A stretch of DNA of 8,049 bases from Pseudomonadota bacterium (GCA_018816605.1 JAHIVS010000557.1:1-8049), one strand, 5' to 3'. Shown: positions 1 to 7,124, numbered from the stretch's first letter. The notes: a model not told the origin generated them from the letters alone. A program made the numbers and translations.

Positions 1-325
1 AGGGTTCTATCTCAAAGCTCATGATTTCGTCGAAACTGCCATCTGTAAGGGCCTGAATAGCGGACTTTGATCCATGGATGTTAAACGCCTGTTCAACGGT
101 AATTTTGTCAAAGGGGGCGTCAAGGTCAATGGGTTGGTTTTGGTAAACCAGGCGGGTCCCCCTGCCCAACCCCTCTGCAATGTGTCGGAAGAGTCCCTGG
201 CATTGGTCCATCAAATTAAGATAGGTGGTGCCGCTTTCATACCATTCAAGCAGGGTGAGTTCCGGCAGATGCCGGGGGCTGCGTTCATTTTTCCGAAAGC
301 ATTTGCAGATCTGGAAAATTTTTTC
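1..325. repeat. Direct repeat, left copy (within epmA), matching 7725-8049
   Basis: Bases 1-325 align without gaps to 7725-8049 in the same orientation. By eye there are 26 mismatches (about 92% identity). Of these, 22 fall in 105-175. Bases 1-104 show three mismatches and 176-325 only one (position 212). The repeat extends past the window on both sides, so its full length is unknown. Confidence 0.9.
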
Positions 326-511
326 ATGGCCCTGGGATAAAAGCCGTTTCATGCAAAGTTCCGGGGATGCCTGTAGATAATGGGAGTCTGATAAGACCGG
401 ATCAATATGGGCTTCCGGGATAATATTCGGACAACGGATGGGGGTTTCCACTTCGAGAAAGTGCTGGCCCACGATTTTAACAGTATTTTAAAAATATAAC
501 CAAGCTGCTCG
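1..511 (-). pseudogene. epmA: EF-P lysine ligase EpmA-like, second copy, 5' end broken, runs off left edge
   Basis: Not an ATG-to-stop ORF in the window, but the minus strand is open from 487 to base 1. It reads as the N-terminal and middle part of EpmA (GenX/PoxA), the LysRS-like enzyme that attaches (R)-beta-lysine to elongation factor P. Visible landmarks are FLEVETP near the start, SPELCMKRLL, the class II motif 2 region FRKNE (298-284), ELTLLEWYE, and an EIEP sequence at the left edge. Family members normally have about 35 residues before the LEVETP block. Here an in-frame TAA (490-488) lies only about 10 residues before it, and no ATG is available. In the same frame beyond that stop, the residues FVRAAWL resemble the usual LKRAA-type first helix, so I infer a decayed 5' end with a nonsense codon rather than a clean new start. 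A GTG at 472 could start a shortened protein but has no Shine-Dalgarno sequence. The 3' end is outside the window. Homology is clear; the pseudogene status is an inference. Confidence 0.7.
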
Positions 512-553
512 AACAAAAGGGAAAAAACCCTATGAGGAACGGGTAATGTCTTT

Positions 554-973
554 TTAGTTTTCCGGGCATAGTTTGGTCATGGTAAAAATATTTTTGCCAT
601 GGCACCGTTCATAGGTCACTTTGTCCATCATTTTTTTGGTCAGGAAGATGCCCAGTCCGCCTATACCCCGCTCATCAAGGGAGAGGCTTGTGTCCGGGTC
701 GGGTTTTGCAAGGGGATCAAACGCAGCACCGGAATCCACGACCACGACGGTCAAGCCCTTCTGGATGTCCCATGCGCACCGCACTTCCACATCGCCTTGT
801 TCTTCTTTGGGATAGGCATAACTGATGACGTTTACCAGAACCTCCTCAAGGGAGAGTTCCACCTGATGCAATAATTTATCGTCCATTCCGCAGTCTGCGG
901 CAAAGCCGCGGACTGCGTCCAGAAAAGCTTCGAGATTTTCCAGGGTTGCAGAAAGCGTCAAAGTTTTGTTCAA
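554..973 (-). CDS. RsbW-like GHKL serine kinase / anti-sigma-type regulator
   Basis: About 139 residues, the usual size for the HATPase_c_2 (RsbW/SpoIIAB) family. These proteins bind either a sigma factor or another target, or a STAS partner that they phosphorylate on serine. From the TTG start, the N-box is EEVLVNV (43-49, with the Mg-binding Asn at 48), the G1 box is VVVDSGAAFDP (77-87, Asp80), and the glycine-rich lid is RGIGGLGIFL (102-111). The ATP site therefore looks intact. The start choice matters. A GTG at 1027 gives 157 residues but lacks a ribosome binding site. TTG at 973 is preceded by AAGGAG at ideal spacing, and gives an N-terminus (NKTLTLSATLENLEAF) that matches where the family normally begins. 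It lies immediately downstream of the STAS gene, its expected partner. Cytoplasmic. The target it inhibits is unknown, as no sigma factor is encoded here. RsbW-type membership is confident; the sigma-directed role is not. Confidence 0.88.
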   Translation of the reverse strand: MNKTLTLSATLENLEAFLDAVRGFAADCGMDDKLLHQVELSLEEVLVNVISYAYPKEEQGDVEVRCAWDIQKGLTVVVVDSGAAFDPLAKPDPDTSLSLDERGIGGLGIFLTKKMMDKVTYERCHGKNIFTMTKLCPEN

Positions 974-978
974 AGGAT

Positions 979-985
979 ACTCCTT
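979..985 (-). promoter_or_regulatory. Ribosome binding site supporting a TTG start for the RsbW-like gene
   Basis: On the minus strand AAAGGAG is followed by TATCC and then TTG (973-971). This is near-perfect Shine-Dalgarno sequence and spacing. The upstream in-frame GTG at 1027 is preceded by TTGAACCCGA, with no purine-rich motif. Confidence 0.65.
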
Positions 986-1033
986 TGTCTCAGGCGAAGA
1001 GAATTCGCTTTGGGGTATGTTCTTCACTCGGGT

Positions 1034-1372
1034 TCAAGCGCCCAAGGTTTTCAGGGCCTCTTCCTGGGTGGTACGGATATCAAAAATGGCTGTAAACCCT
1101 GAGACATCAAACACCTCGTAAATTTTAGGGTTGAGATTGCACAAAACCAGGGATCCCTGGGCAGCCTTTAGTTTTTTGGCAAAGGTGATCAAAACCCTAA
1201 GACCGGCACTGCTGATGTACTCCAGGGCTTTAAAATCAATCAGCATCTTGCCCCGGCCGTTTTCCAGAACGGTTGCGATCTCCTGATTTACACCCGGAGC
1301 AGACTGGGCATCAATGCGGCCAATCAAAAATACAATATCAATATCCTCTCTGATCTCATGTTCTACATGCAT
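1034..1372 (-). CDS. STAS-domain anti-anti-sigma factor-type protein (RsbV/SpoIIAA-like)
   Basis: The 112-residue protein is a single STAS domain, the normal length for RsbV/SpoIIAA antagonists. In this family the unphosphorylated form binds the RsbW-type kinase and frees the kinase's target. Phosphorylation on a conserved serine by the kinase blocks that binding, and a PP2C phosphatase reverses it. The signature ALEYISSAGLRVLI lies at residues 49-62. Aligning it to the SpoIIAA DSSGL block puts the phosphoacceptor at Ser55, with Ser54 in place of the usual Asp and Ala56 in place of the second Ser. The tail NPKIYEVFDVSGF (81-93) is also typical. The ATG is preceded by AAGGAA at 7 nt. It sits 28 bp after the phosphatase gene and directly before the RsbW-like gene, giving the classic gene order of a partner-switching module. 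Cytoplasmic. The family call is secure; the phosphosite comes from alignment by eye. Confidence 0.92.
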   Translation of the reverse strand: MHVEHEIREDIDIVFLIGRIDAQSAPGVNQEIATVLENGRGKMLIDFKALEYISSAGLRVLITFAKKLKAAQGSLVLCNLNPKIYEVFDVSGFTAIFDIRTTQEEALKTLGA

Positions 1373-1400
1373 GATAATTTCCTTATTTAATATTCCTTTT

Positions 1401-2558
1401 TTATTCAGGCGGTTGGTACTGGATTGCCAGTTGGGTCATGTCGTCAAACTGCGGACCTTTGCCTACAAAGTCCGTTACCGCCTTATATGCCCCGTTGACC
1501 ACCGATGCAGGGGCTACCTGATCCAGGCTGCCCAGAAATTCCATCAACCGCTTCTCGTCGTAAAACTCATGGGCCTCATTCTCGGCATCGGGCATGCCGT
1601 CGGTGAAAAGATACAGCAAATCACCAGGAGCTAGGTATACAGTACCTTCCTCAAACTCAATGCCTTCCATCACCCCAAGGGCGATGCCTTTGGTCTGGGG
1701 CAGCATCATGAGGCTGCTGTCCGGAGCGATTTTCACCGGGGGCGTATGGCCGCCGTTGGCATATCTGAGTTCACCGGTCTTTACGTTCAGCACGGCATAG
1801 ATCACGGTGACAAACATGCACAGCTCATTGTCCACGCAAAGCAGGTTGTTCACATGGGAAAGGACCTTGTCCACCGCTGTGCCCTGCAATGCCGTGAACC
1901 TCAGCAGGGTGCGGCTGACACCCATGAACATGGCAGCAGTCACCCCCTTGCCCGATACATCGGCAATGATAAACCCCAGGTGGTCGTCGTCAATAAAAAA
2001 AAAGTCGTAAAAATCACCTCCAATGTCCTTGGCAGGTACCATCTTGGCGTACACAGACACCTCCCGGCATTCCGGGTAGGACCGGGGAAGAATGGACTGC
2101 TGCAGCCTGCCGGCCAGCTCCATCTCCTGCTGTAGTGCGGACAGGGTATTTCGGGCCTGATGTCCTTTCTGAAGAACGAGCATTTCCGAAAGGGTTTTAT
2201 CAATGGTCAGTTCCAGGTCCCTGAAATCAATGGGCTTGGTGATAAAGTCAAAGGCGCCCCGATTCATGGCCGTTCGGATATTGTTCATGTCGCCGTAGGC
2301 TGAAACCACCACCGCCTTTGTCAGACACGGTAGCCTGAGGAGTTCTTCAAGCAGGGTCAGGCCGTCCATCTGGGGCATATTGATGTCGGTGAGAATCATG
2401 TCAATGTCCTCATTGTCCCTTAACTGCTCCAGGGCTTCCAAACCGTTTCGTGCAAAAAAAAATTCAAAGTCATTATTTCTGATCTTACGTCTAAATTTCT
2501 GCAGAATCAAAACCTCAAGATCCGGCTCATCATCCACCACGAGAATCTTCCTGGTCAT
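1401..2558 (-). CDS. Response regulator fused to PP2C (SpoIIE/RsbU-type) serine phosphatase
   Basis: A 385-residue two-domain cytoplasmic protein. Residues 3-125 form a CheY-like receiver: acidic pair Asp9/Asp10, phosphoacceptor Asp58 in LTDINMPQMDG, Ser86, and Lys108 in ITKPID. A helical linker (about 126-160, containing AGRLQQSILP) leads to a PP2C/SpoIIE domain. There the metal-binding motifs are all present: GGDFYD (Asp182), IADVSGKG (Asp200), FTDGMPDA (Asp320) and FDDMTQLAI (Asp372/373). The expected reaction is dephosphorylation of a phosphoserine STAS protein, controlled by Asp58 phosphorylation. The upstream sensor kinase is the obvious donor and the downstream STAS protein the obvious substrate. 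I chose ATG 2558 because GGAGGAAG lies just before it and the receiver starts immediately. An upstream in-frame ATG at 2615 would add 19 unrelated residues. The 126-bp gap before it is the longest inside the cluster. Domain calls are secure; partner assignments are inferred from gene order. Confidence 0.93.
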   Translation of the reverse strand: MTRKILVVDDEPDLEVLILQKFRRKIRNNDFEFFFARNGLEALEQLRDNEDIDMILTDINMPQMDGLTLLEELLRLPCLTKAVVVSAYGDMNNIRTAMNRGAFDFITKPIDFRDLELTIDKTLSEMLVLQKGHQARNTLSALQQEMELAGRLQQSILPRSYPECREVSVYAKMVPAKDIGGDFYDFFFIDDDHLGFIIADVSGKGVTAAMFMGVSRTLLRFTALQGTAVDKVLSHVNNLLCVDNELCMFVTVIYAVLNVKTGELRYANGGHTPPVKIAPDSSLMMLPQTKGIALGVMEGIEFEEGTVYLAPGDLLYLFTDGMPDAENEAHEFYDEKRLMEFLGSLDQVAPASVVNGAYKAVTDFVGKGPQFDDMTQLAIQYQPPE

Positions 2559-2562
2559 ATAC

Positions 2563-2570
2563 CTTCCTCC
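2563..2570 (-). promoter_or_regulatory. Strong ribosome binding site for the receiver-PP2C gene
   Basis: GGAGGAAG on the minus strand, with the GGAGG core 7 nt from ATG 2558. It decides the start in favour of 2558 over the upstream in-frame ATG at 2615. Confidence 0.75.
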
Positions 2571-2684
2571 GAACGTTTTTCCGATAAGCAATCGTTTATC
2601 ATCACTAACTAGCACGTTCCCAAAAGGAGTGCAAGGAAAGAGTAACCGCCGGTTCTTTCGGGGCCGTTGCCCCCATGCCTGTTT

Positions 2685-4751
2685 CTACCCTGTGTGCCCG
2701 GGCAGCCCCACAATAAACCGGGTAAACTGCCCCTCCTCTGATTCCACATCAAATGTGCCCTTGTGCCCCTGGACCACGATATCATAACTCATGGAGAGGC
2801 CCAGTCCGGTTCCGGACCCTGAGGGTTTGGTGGTGAAAAACGGGGTGAATACCTTTTCCCTGGTCTCCTTTGGTATGCCGGTACCGTTGTCCTGGATACT
2901 GATCACCACCCCCTGTCCTTTCTTTTGGGTGGCAACCCAAATGGTGGGTTCAAAATCCCCTCCCAGGGAGTCTTGCTTCTCCTTGACCGCATAGCAGGCA
3001 TTGTTCACGATATTCAGGATCACCCGGCTCAGATCCTGGGGGATGACATCCAAAGACCCCACCCCAGGATCGTAGTCGGTGTGGATGGTCACGTTAAAAT
3101 CGCCGTCATTGGCCCGCATGCCGTGGTACCCGAGCTTGACGTATTCATCCACAAAAGTGTTTATCTCTGTGTGATGGAGTTCCCCGGCATTTCCCCTGGA
3201 GTGATCCAGCATATTGCGGACTATGGAATCCGAGCGTTTGCCATGCTCGTTGATCTTGGCGGCATTGGAGGCCAGATCCCCCAATATCTCGGTGAGATAG
3301 TCCCAGTCCTTGTCGTCGAATTTCTCCTTATGATCCTTAAGAACCTCCTTTATTTCATCCACCAGATCGGCGGTCAGTTCGGAAAAATTGATCACAAAAT
3401 TGAGGGGATTCTTTATTTCATGGGCAATACCCGCGGTCAGGCTTCCCAGGGAGGCCATCTTCTCCTGCATGATGATCTGGGCCTGCATCGTTTTTATCTG
3501 TTCGAGATTGTTTACCAGCTCCTGATTCTTTTTTTGCACCTCTTCGGACGCTATCTGAAGCGCTTTCTGGGCCCGTCTCCTCTCGGCAAGCTCATCATGG
3601 AGCTGATCCTGGGTCTGGGTCAGGCGCTGGTTCAGACGTCTGAAATAAAAGGTTACAAACCCAAGCCCAATGACCAGCAGCACAGCCAGAAGCAATTCCT
3701 TCCAGTACTTGGCCAGGACCTTTTGCAACGTAATTTCCCCATAGTGTTCATAGGGCGTTACCTTGAGCATGCGCAGGGTTTCATGGATGGGCTGATAGTT
3801 GGACGGCACGGTCCAGCCTTCATACTGGCCGGATTTGGCAGCCCTGCTGTCTGCCGGAATACTCATCAGTGCGATGGCCACCTTTTCGTTCAATTCCATG
3901 GGCGTATGGGGGGAAGTGGCAAAGGGCCATTCCGGATAGAGCTTGGAGCTTAGCCAGAAGGGGAACCGATCCCCATACTCGCCGTTGAGAAAAATGGGCG
4001 TAAAATCGGCCAGATCAATTTTACCCTCAGCCGCCATCCGCTCCAGGGTATCGGTGCGCACCACACCAAGGTCTGCCTTTCTGTCCCGCACTGCCAGGAC
4101 CACGTTATCGTGGGACCCTTCAAATGTGAGTTTTTCCAGGTCCTTGTATGGATCAATCCCCATTTCCAAAAGCTGCCGCCAGCCAACCTGCCAGCCTCCC
4201 CAGGCCGTCTCTTCCACGGCAGCCAGATGCTTGCCCTTGATATCGTTGACCTGGCTCATATCCGTGCGATCCACACGCCGGAAAAAAACCACTCCAAAGG
4301 AGGTATAAGGTTTGCCGAGACGCAGGTTCTTGAGGGTTGCAATGCGCCTCACATCATGCAGTGCTTCAAACTCCACATACATGCCCGGATTGGTCAGGAC
4401 AAAATCAGGGGTTCCTTCGGACACGGCCTTGCGTATCTCATCCCAGTCAAGGGGTGTGACAAAAAACCGATACCCGGGAATATGTTCGGTAAGATAGTCG
4501 GCAGTGGGCTGCCACTTTTGGACCGCCTGTTCTTTGCCCCGCTTGGCCACCACCGTGATCTGGATATTTTTCATGCCCGAACCGGTTGGATTCTTCACGG
4601 TTTTGTTTTCAGGGACCAGGGTACCGGTATTTGCAGTTGTCTGGTTGACATCTGCACACCCAACGGACACAAGGGTCAAGTTTCCAAGGCTGGCAACCAG
4701 GAAAAGCACCAGGCATCCGAAAACCTGCCAAAAGGTTTTTTTCATCATCAT
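2685..4751 (-). CDS. Membrane sensor histidine kinase with PhnD/TtrS-like periplasmic binding domain
   Basis: About 688 residues from the first of three consecutive ATGs, which has AGGA 8 nt upstream. A longer frame opens at 4877 but would overlap chrA. A hydrophobic export segment (about 9-31) is followed by a periplasmic module (about 60-340) resembling PhnD-type phosphonate-binding proteins and the sensor half of the tetrathionate kinase TtrS: ITVVAKRGKEQAVQKW, DFVLTNPGMYVEFEA, IKGKHLAAVEETAWGGW, and SHDNVVLAVRDRKADLGVVRTDTLE. A transmembrane helix (about 352-370) leads to a coiled coil (about 372-430), then HisKA with His444 in AHEIKNPLNF. The HATPase domain has the N-box LNIVNNACYAV (579-589), G1 DNGTGI (621-626), FTPFFTTKPSGSGTGLGL (635-652), and no receiver. 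Cys32 follows a hydrophobic stretch but the lipobox is poor (Ser at -3), so lipidation is doubtful. The likely partner is the downstream receiver-PP2C protein. The ligand cannot be read from sequence; an oxyanion or phosphonate-like anion is a guess from the fold. Confidence 0.92.
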   Translation of the reverse strand: MMMKKTFWQVFGCLVLFLVASLGNLTLVSVGCADVNQTTANTGTLVPENKTVKNPTGSGMKNIQITVVAKRGKEQAVQKWQPTADYLTEHIPGYRFFVTPLDWDEIRKAVSEGTPDFVLTNPGMYVEFEALHDVRRIATLKNLRLGKPYTSFGVVFFRRVDRTDMSQVNDIKGKHLAAVEETAWGGWQVGWRQLLEMGIDPYKDLEKLTFEGSHDNVVLAVRDRKADLGVVRTDTLERMAAEGKIDLADFTPIFLNGEYGDRFPFWLSSKLYPEWPFATSPHTPMELNEKVAIALMSIPADSRAAKSGQYEGWTVPSNYQPIHETLRMLKVTPYEHYGEITLQKVLAKYWKELLLAVLLVIGLGFVTFYFRRLNQRLTQTQDQLHDELAERRRAQKALQIASEEVQKKNQELVNNLEQIKTMQAQIIMQEKMASLGSLTAGIAHEIKNPLNFVINFSELTADLVDEIKEVLKDHKEKFDDKDWDYLTEILGDLASNAAKINEHGKRSDSIVRNMLDHSRGNAGELHHTEINTFVDEYVKLGYHGMRANDGDFNVTIHTDYDPGVGSLDVIPQDLSRVILNIVNNACYAVKEKQDSLGGDFEPTIWVATQKKGQGVVISIQDNGTGIPKETREKVFTPFFTTKPSGSGTGLGLSMSYDIVVQGHKGTFDVESEEGQFTRFIVGLPGHTG

Positions 4752-4792
4752 GGATAGAGTCCTTTTTTCATTCATACATTCACTGAACTTTC

Positions 4793-6076
4793 TCAATAGG
4801 AGAGCATCCCTGCAAGGCCGGACACAGGAATGATCCATACGATATCGATGTGAAACTTCAGGAGTGCCACCATGCACCCGGCAAAAATGACCAATGTCAC
4901 CCAGTGGAATTCACACCCGCGGCCAATGACCACGGCAGCGGCAAAGACCATCCCCACCACGGCCGCCCGGATCCCCGTGAGCGCGGACTGAACCCGTTGG
5001 CTCCCTTTGATGCGGTCCAATATCCGGGAAGCATTGACCATGAGCAGGGCGGGGGGAAAGAAGATGGCAAAGGTGGCCAGAGCAGCTCCCACCAATCCCC
5101 TTATCTTGTAACCGATGAAGGCGGCGCTGATCAGGATGGGCCCCGGGGTAATCTGCCCCATGGCAATGGCACTGGTAAATTCGGTCTGGGTCACCCAGTG
5201 AAGCCCGTCCACCACAATCTCCTGGATCAGGGGAATAAAAACAAACCCCCCGCCAAAAAGCATGAGGCTCATTCCGGAAAAAGTAACGAAAATCCGGGCC
5301 AGGGAGTCCTGGCCCAGGCCTGGCAATGGCACTGAAAAAAGGATCAGAAAAATCACCAGCAGGGCCAGGGAAACGAAGAATGTGATTTTTGAAAACCCGA
5401 AACCTTTCTCTGATGCATAGTCCCTGACAACCGGCTTGCCTGAAGGAGCATGTCGACGGCCGTTTACCGCAAGACCCACAAGGCCGGCACCGAAAATAAT
5501 CATCAGGGTAATGTAGAACCCGCCGATCCCGAGGAGGACCAGGGCAGCCGCAAGGCCCATGATGAATTCGGGCCAGCCTTTGATTGCCTTTTTGCCCATT
5601 CCCCAGGCCGTGTTGATTATAATGGCGGTCACTGCCGGGACAAAGCCGGCAAAGGCCTTGCTGACCGTGGGAATTTCTCCATAGTTGAAATAGACATGGG
5701 AGAGACCGATTAAAAGGAAAAAAGAGGGCAGAATGACGCCAAAGGCGCTTACCAGGGCCCCGACCCCCCCCCGCAATCGGTAGCCCACAAAGGCCACCAC
5801 ATTCACGGCCATGGGACCGGGCAACAACATGGCCAGGGAAATGCCGTCCAGCATATCCTCTGTTTTCAGGAGATTCCGTTTCCGGACCATGTCATTTTCC
5901 ACCACCGCAACCAGGGCGGTAAACCCGCCAAAAGCGATGCAGCCGATCTTTAAAAAATTCCAGAAAAGAAACCACAGGGGGACACGCATCCTCTCCCCGG
6001 CGTTGTTTTTCACCCCTTCCTGCTCCCGGGACTTCTGTGTTGACATTGGATTACAGGCACCCCTTCGTTTAACCAT
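4793..6076 (-). CDS. chrA: Chromate transporter ChrA, long-chain (two-domain) CHR family
   Basis: A polytopic inner-membrane protein of up to 427 residues, the usual size for bidomain ChrA. ChrA members export chromate in resistant bacteria, probably by proton antiport, and chromate mimics sulfate. Two homologous halves are visible. Half one has FLKIGCIAFGGFTALVAVVE (41-60) and LLPGPMAVNVVAFVGYRLRG (84-103). Half two repeats it with FSGMSLMLFGGGFVFIPLIQ (266-285) and GQITPGPILISAAFIGYKI (307-325). A hydrophilic linker lies around 205-230. The start is uncertain. ATG 6076 has GGGTGGG about 10 nt upstream; ATG 6046 and ATG 5989 (GGGGAG close upstream) are also possible, and the first 29 residues are polar and poorly family-like. 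It sits 46 bp after the sulfotransferase gene and ends 41 bp before the kinase start, suggesting co-transcription. Many CHR homologues have no proven chromate role, so the substrate is inferred from the family. Confidence 0.92.
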   Translation of the reverse strand: MVKRRGACNPMSTQKSREQEGVKNNAGERMRVPLWFLFWNFLKIGCIAFGGFTALVAVVENDMVRKRNLLKTEDMLDGISLAMLLPGPMAVNVVAFVGYRLRGGVGALVSAFGVILPSFFLLIGLSHVYFNYGEIPTVSKAFAGFVPAVTAIIINTAWGMGKKAIKGWPEFIMGLAAALVLLGIGGFYITLMIIFGAGLVGLAVNGRRHAPSGKPVVRDYASEKGFGFSKITFFVSLALLVIFLILFSVPLPGLGQDSLARIFVTFSGMSLMLFGGGFVFIPLIQEIVVDGLHWVTQTEFTSAIAMGQITPGPILISAAFIGYKIRGLVGAALATFAIFFPPALLMVNASRILDRIKGSQRVQSALTGIRAAVVGMVFAAAVVIGRGCEFHWVTLVIFAGCMVALLKFHIDIVWIIPVSGLAGMLSY

Positions 6077-6122
6077 CCATTAACCCACCCTTTGTTGGCA
6101 TCTATCCTAAAATCCGGACACC

Positions 6123-7124
6123 CTATTTCCCCCGGGCCTGGATCTCCTCAAGCAATTTTCGCTGGGGCTCACGCAGACGCAATTCCTCAGCATCAATCCG
6201 GCTGGCGATTTCCTGCTTCAATCGCACATTTTCCTCTTCAAAGGCTCTGATTTCACGGGCTTCAAATATCCGCCCCTCTCCTTTTTGGGTATACTTGCGG
6301 TCATAACCCAGGCAGTCCAGGCTCTCGCCGGCCACCCATTCAAAGATGCGGATATCTTCTTCCTTGGCTTCCCTAAGGAATTTTCCAGTGTTGTTTTTTA
6401 TGACCGGCTGCTGGACATTGGCCCACAGGGCACCGCATTTGGCTGTCTCAATGGCCTCCTTTGAGATATTGAACTGGAGCATCTCCTCAATATAGGGGGT
6501 CTTGAAATGGTGCATCATCTGTTTGAGAATTTTTTCCGAATCTGCAGTAAGATCCTCATAGTTCACTGCAAAGAAGCGCCCGGCCTCCACCCTGTTCTTG
6601 AGGCCAAGAGCCAGCTGTTGTTCGGCATGCCAGCGTTTGGCAATATGGTAAAAGCTTTTTTCCCCCACCACTGCCTTGCGGAAGGAAACCGCCACATCCC
6701 GGCCGTCCCGGAATATGTAAATATAGCGGGCGTCCGGGAAAAAATCTTCGATCTGGGGTAGATAATAAACATTGGCAAGGCTTTTACAACACCATACCAG
6801 TGCTTCCTTGGCCTCGCTCATCAGGTCATGGACTGCCCCGTACACCGCCATGAGTGAGCGTTCGAAACAACAGGACTTCACGGTCTGACGGTCCAGGTCC
6901 ACCCCTGCCCAGGCAACCGGATTGGCCTCGATCATCCGGCAGATGTCATCCACCAGCAGATCGAAATTGGCATCGGTTTCAAGGTCACCATACAGGGGCA
7001 GCAGGGGCATAAACCGTTCCAGAATATGGGGCGGATGGGGGGATGCAATGGCCGGCTGCTGATTGAGCATCAGCCGAAGGAGGTTGGATCCGGATCGTTG
7101 GGTACCAATCATAAAAATTGTCAT
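6123..7124 (-). CDS. Sulfotransferase family protein (PAPS-dependent type)
   Basis: A 333-residue soluble protein with both PAPS-binding signatures of the sulfotransferase superfamily. The 5'-phosphosulfate loop is IGTQRSGSNLLRLML (6-20), and the 3'-phosphate segment is RYIYIFRDGRDVAVSF (133-148), with Arg139 and Ser147. A VNYEDL motif (187-192) matches the usual YEDL block, and the segment around 243-250 (KNNTGKFL) resembles the late PAPS-contact region. These enzymes move a sulfuryl group from PAPS to a hydroxyl or amino group of an acceptor, which cannot be told here. The C-terminal 45 residues (about 289-333) are highly charged and predicted to be helical or coiled coil (EIRAFEEENVRLKQEIASR), an extension beyond the core fold that could mediate oligomerisation. 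No signal peptide is seen. The start at 7124 has only a weak AGG 6 nt upstream; Met5 is a less likely alternative because it would shave the first beta strand. It is the first gene after a possible promoter. Confidence 0.88.
   Translation of the reverse strand: MTIFMIGTQRSGSNLLRLMLNQQPAIASPHPPHILERFMPLLPLYGDLETDANFDLLVDDICRMIEANPVAWAGVDLDRQTVKSCCFERSLMAVYGAVHDLMSEAKEALVWCCKSLANVYYLPQIEDFFPDARYIYIFRDGRDVAVSFRKAVVGEKSFYHIAKRWHAEQQLALGLKNRVEAGRFFAVNYEDLTADSEKILKQMMHHFKTPYIEEMLQFNISKEAIETAKCGALWANVQQPVIKNNTGKFLREAKEEDIRIFEWVAGESLDCLGYDRKYTQKGEGRIFEAREIRAFEEENVRLKQEIASRIDAEELRLREPQRKLLEEIQARGK

Noticed and set aside
515..532. Short AGGG-N6-CCCT hairpin followed by TTTTG after the RsbW-like gene, as a terminator
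   Set aside because: The stem is only 4 bp and the T-run is short and interrupted; too weak to call.
2660..2673. GGGGC/GCCCC hairpin after the kinase gene as a Rho-independent terminator
   Set aside because: It is followed by GAAAGAACC rather than a T-run, and the downstream gene is functionally linked.
2925..3953. A 342-codon open frame on the plus strand opposite the histidine kinase
   Set aside because: It lies antisense to the HisKA/HATPase and periplasmic domains, has no recognisable domain, and is explained by codon bias of the real minus-strand gene.
4752..4877. An extra 42-residue N-terminus for the histidine kinase (start at 4877)
   Set aside because: It would overlap the end of chrA, is not signal-like, and lacks a ribosome binding site. 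ATG 4751 has one and directly precedes the export signal.
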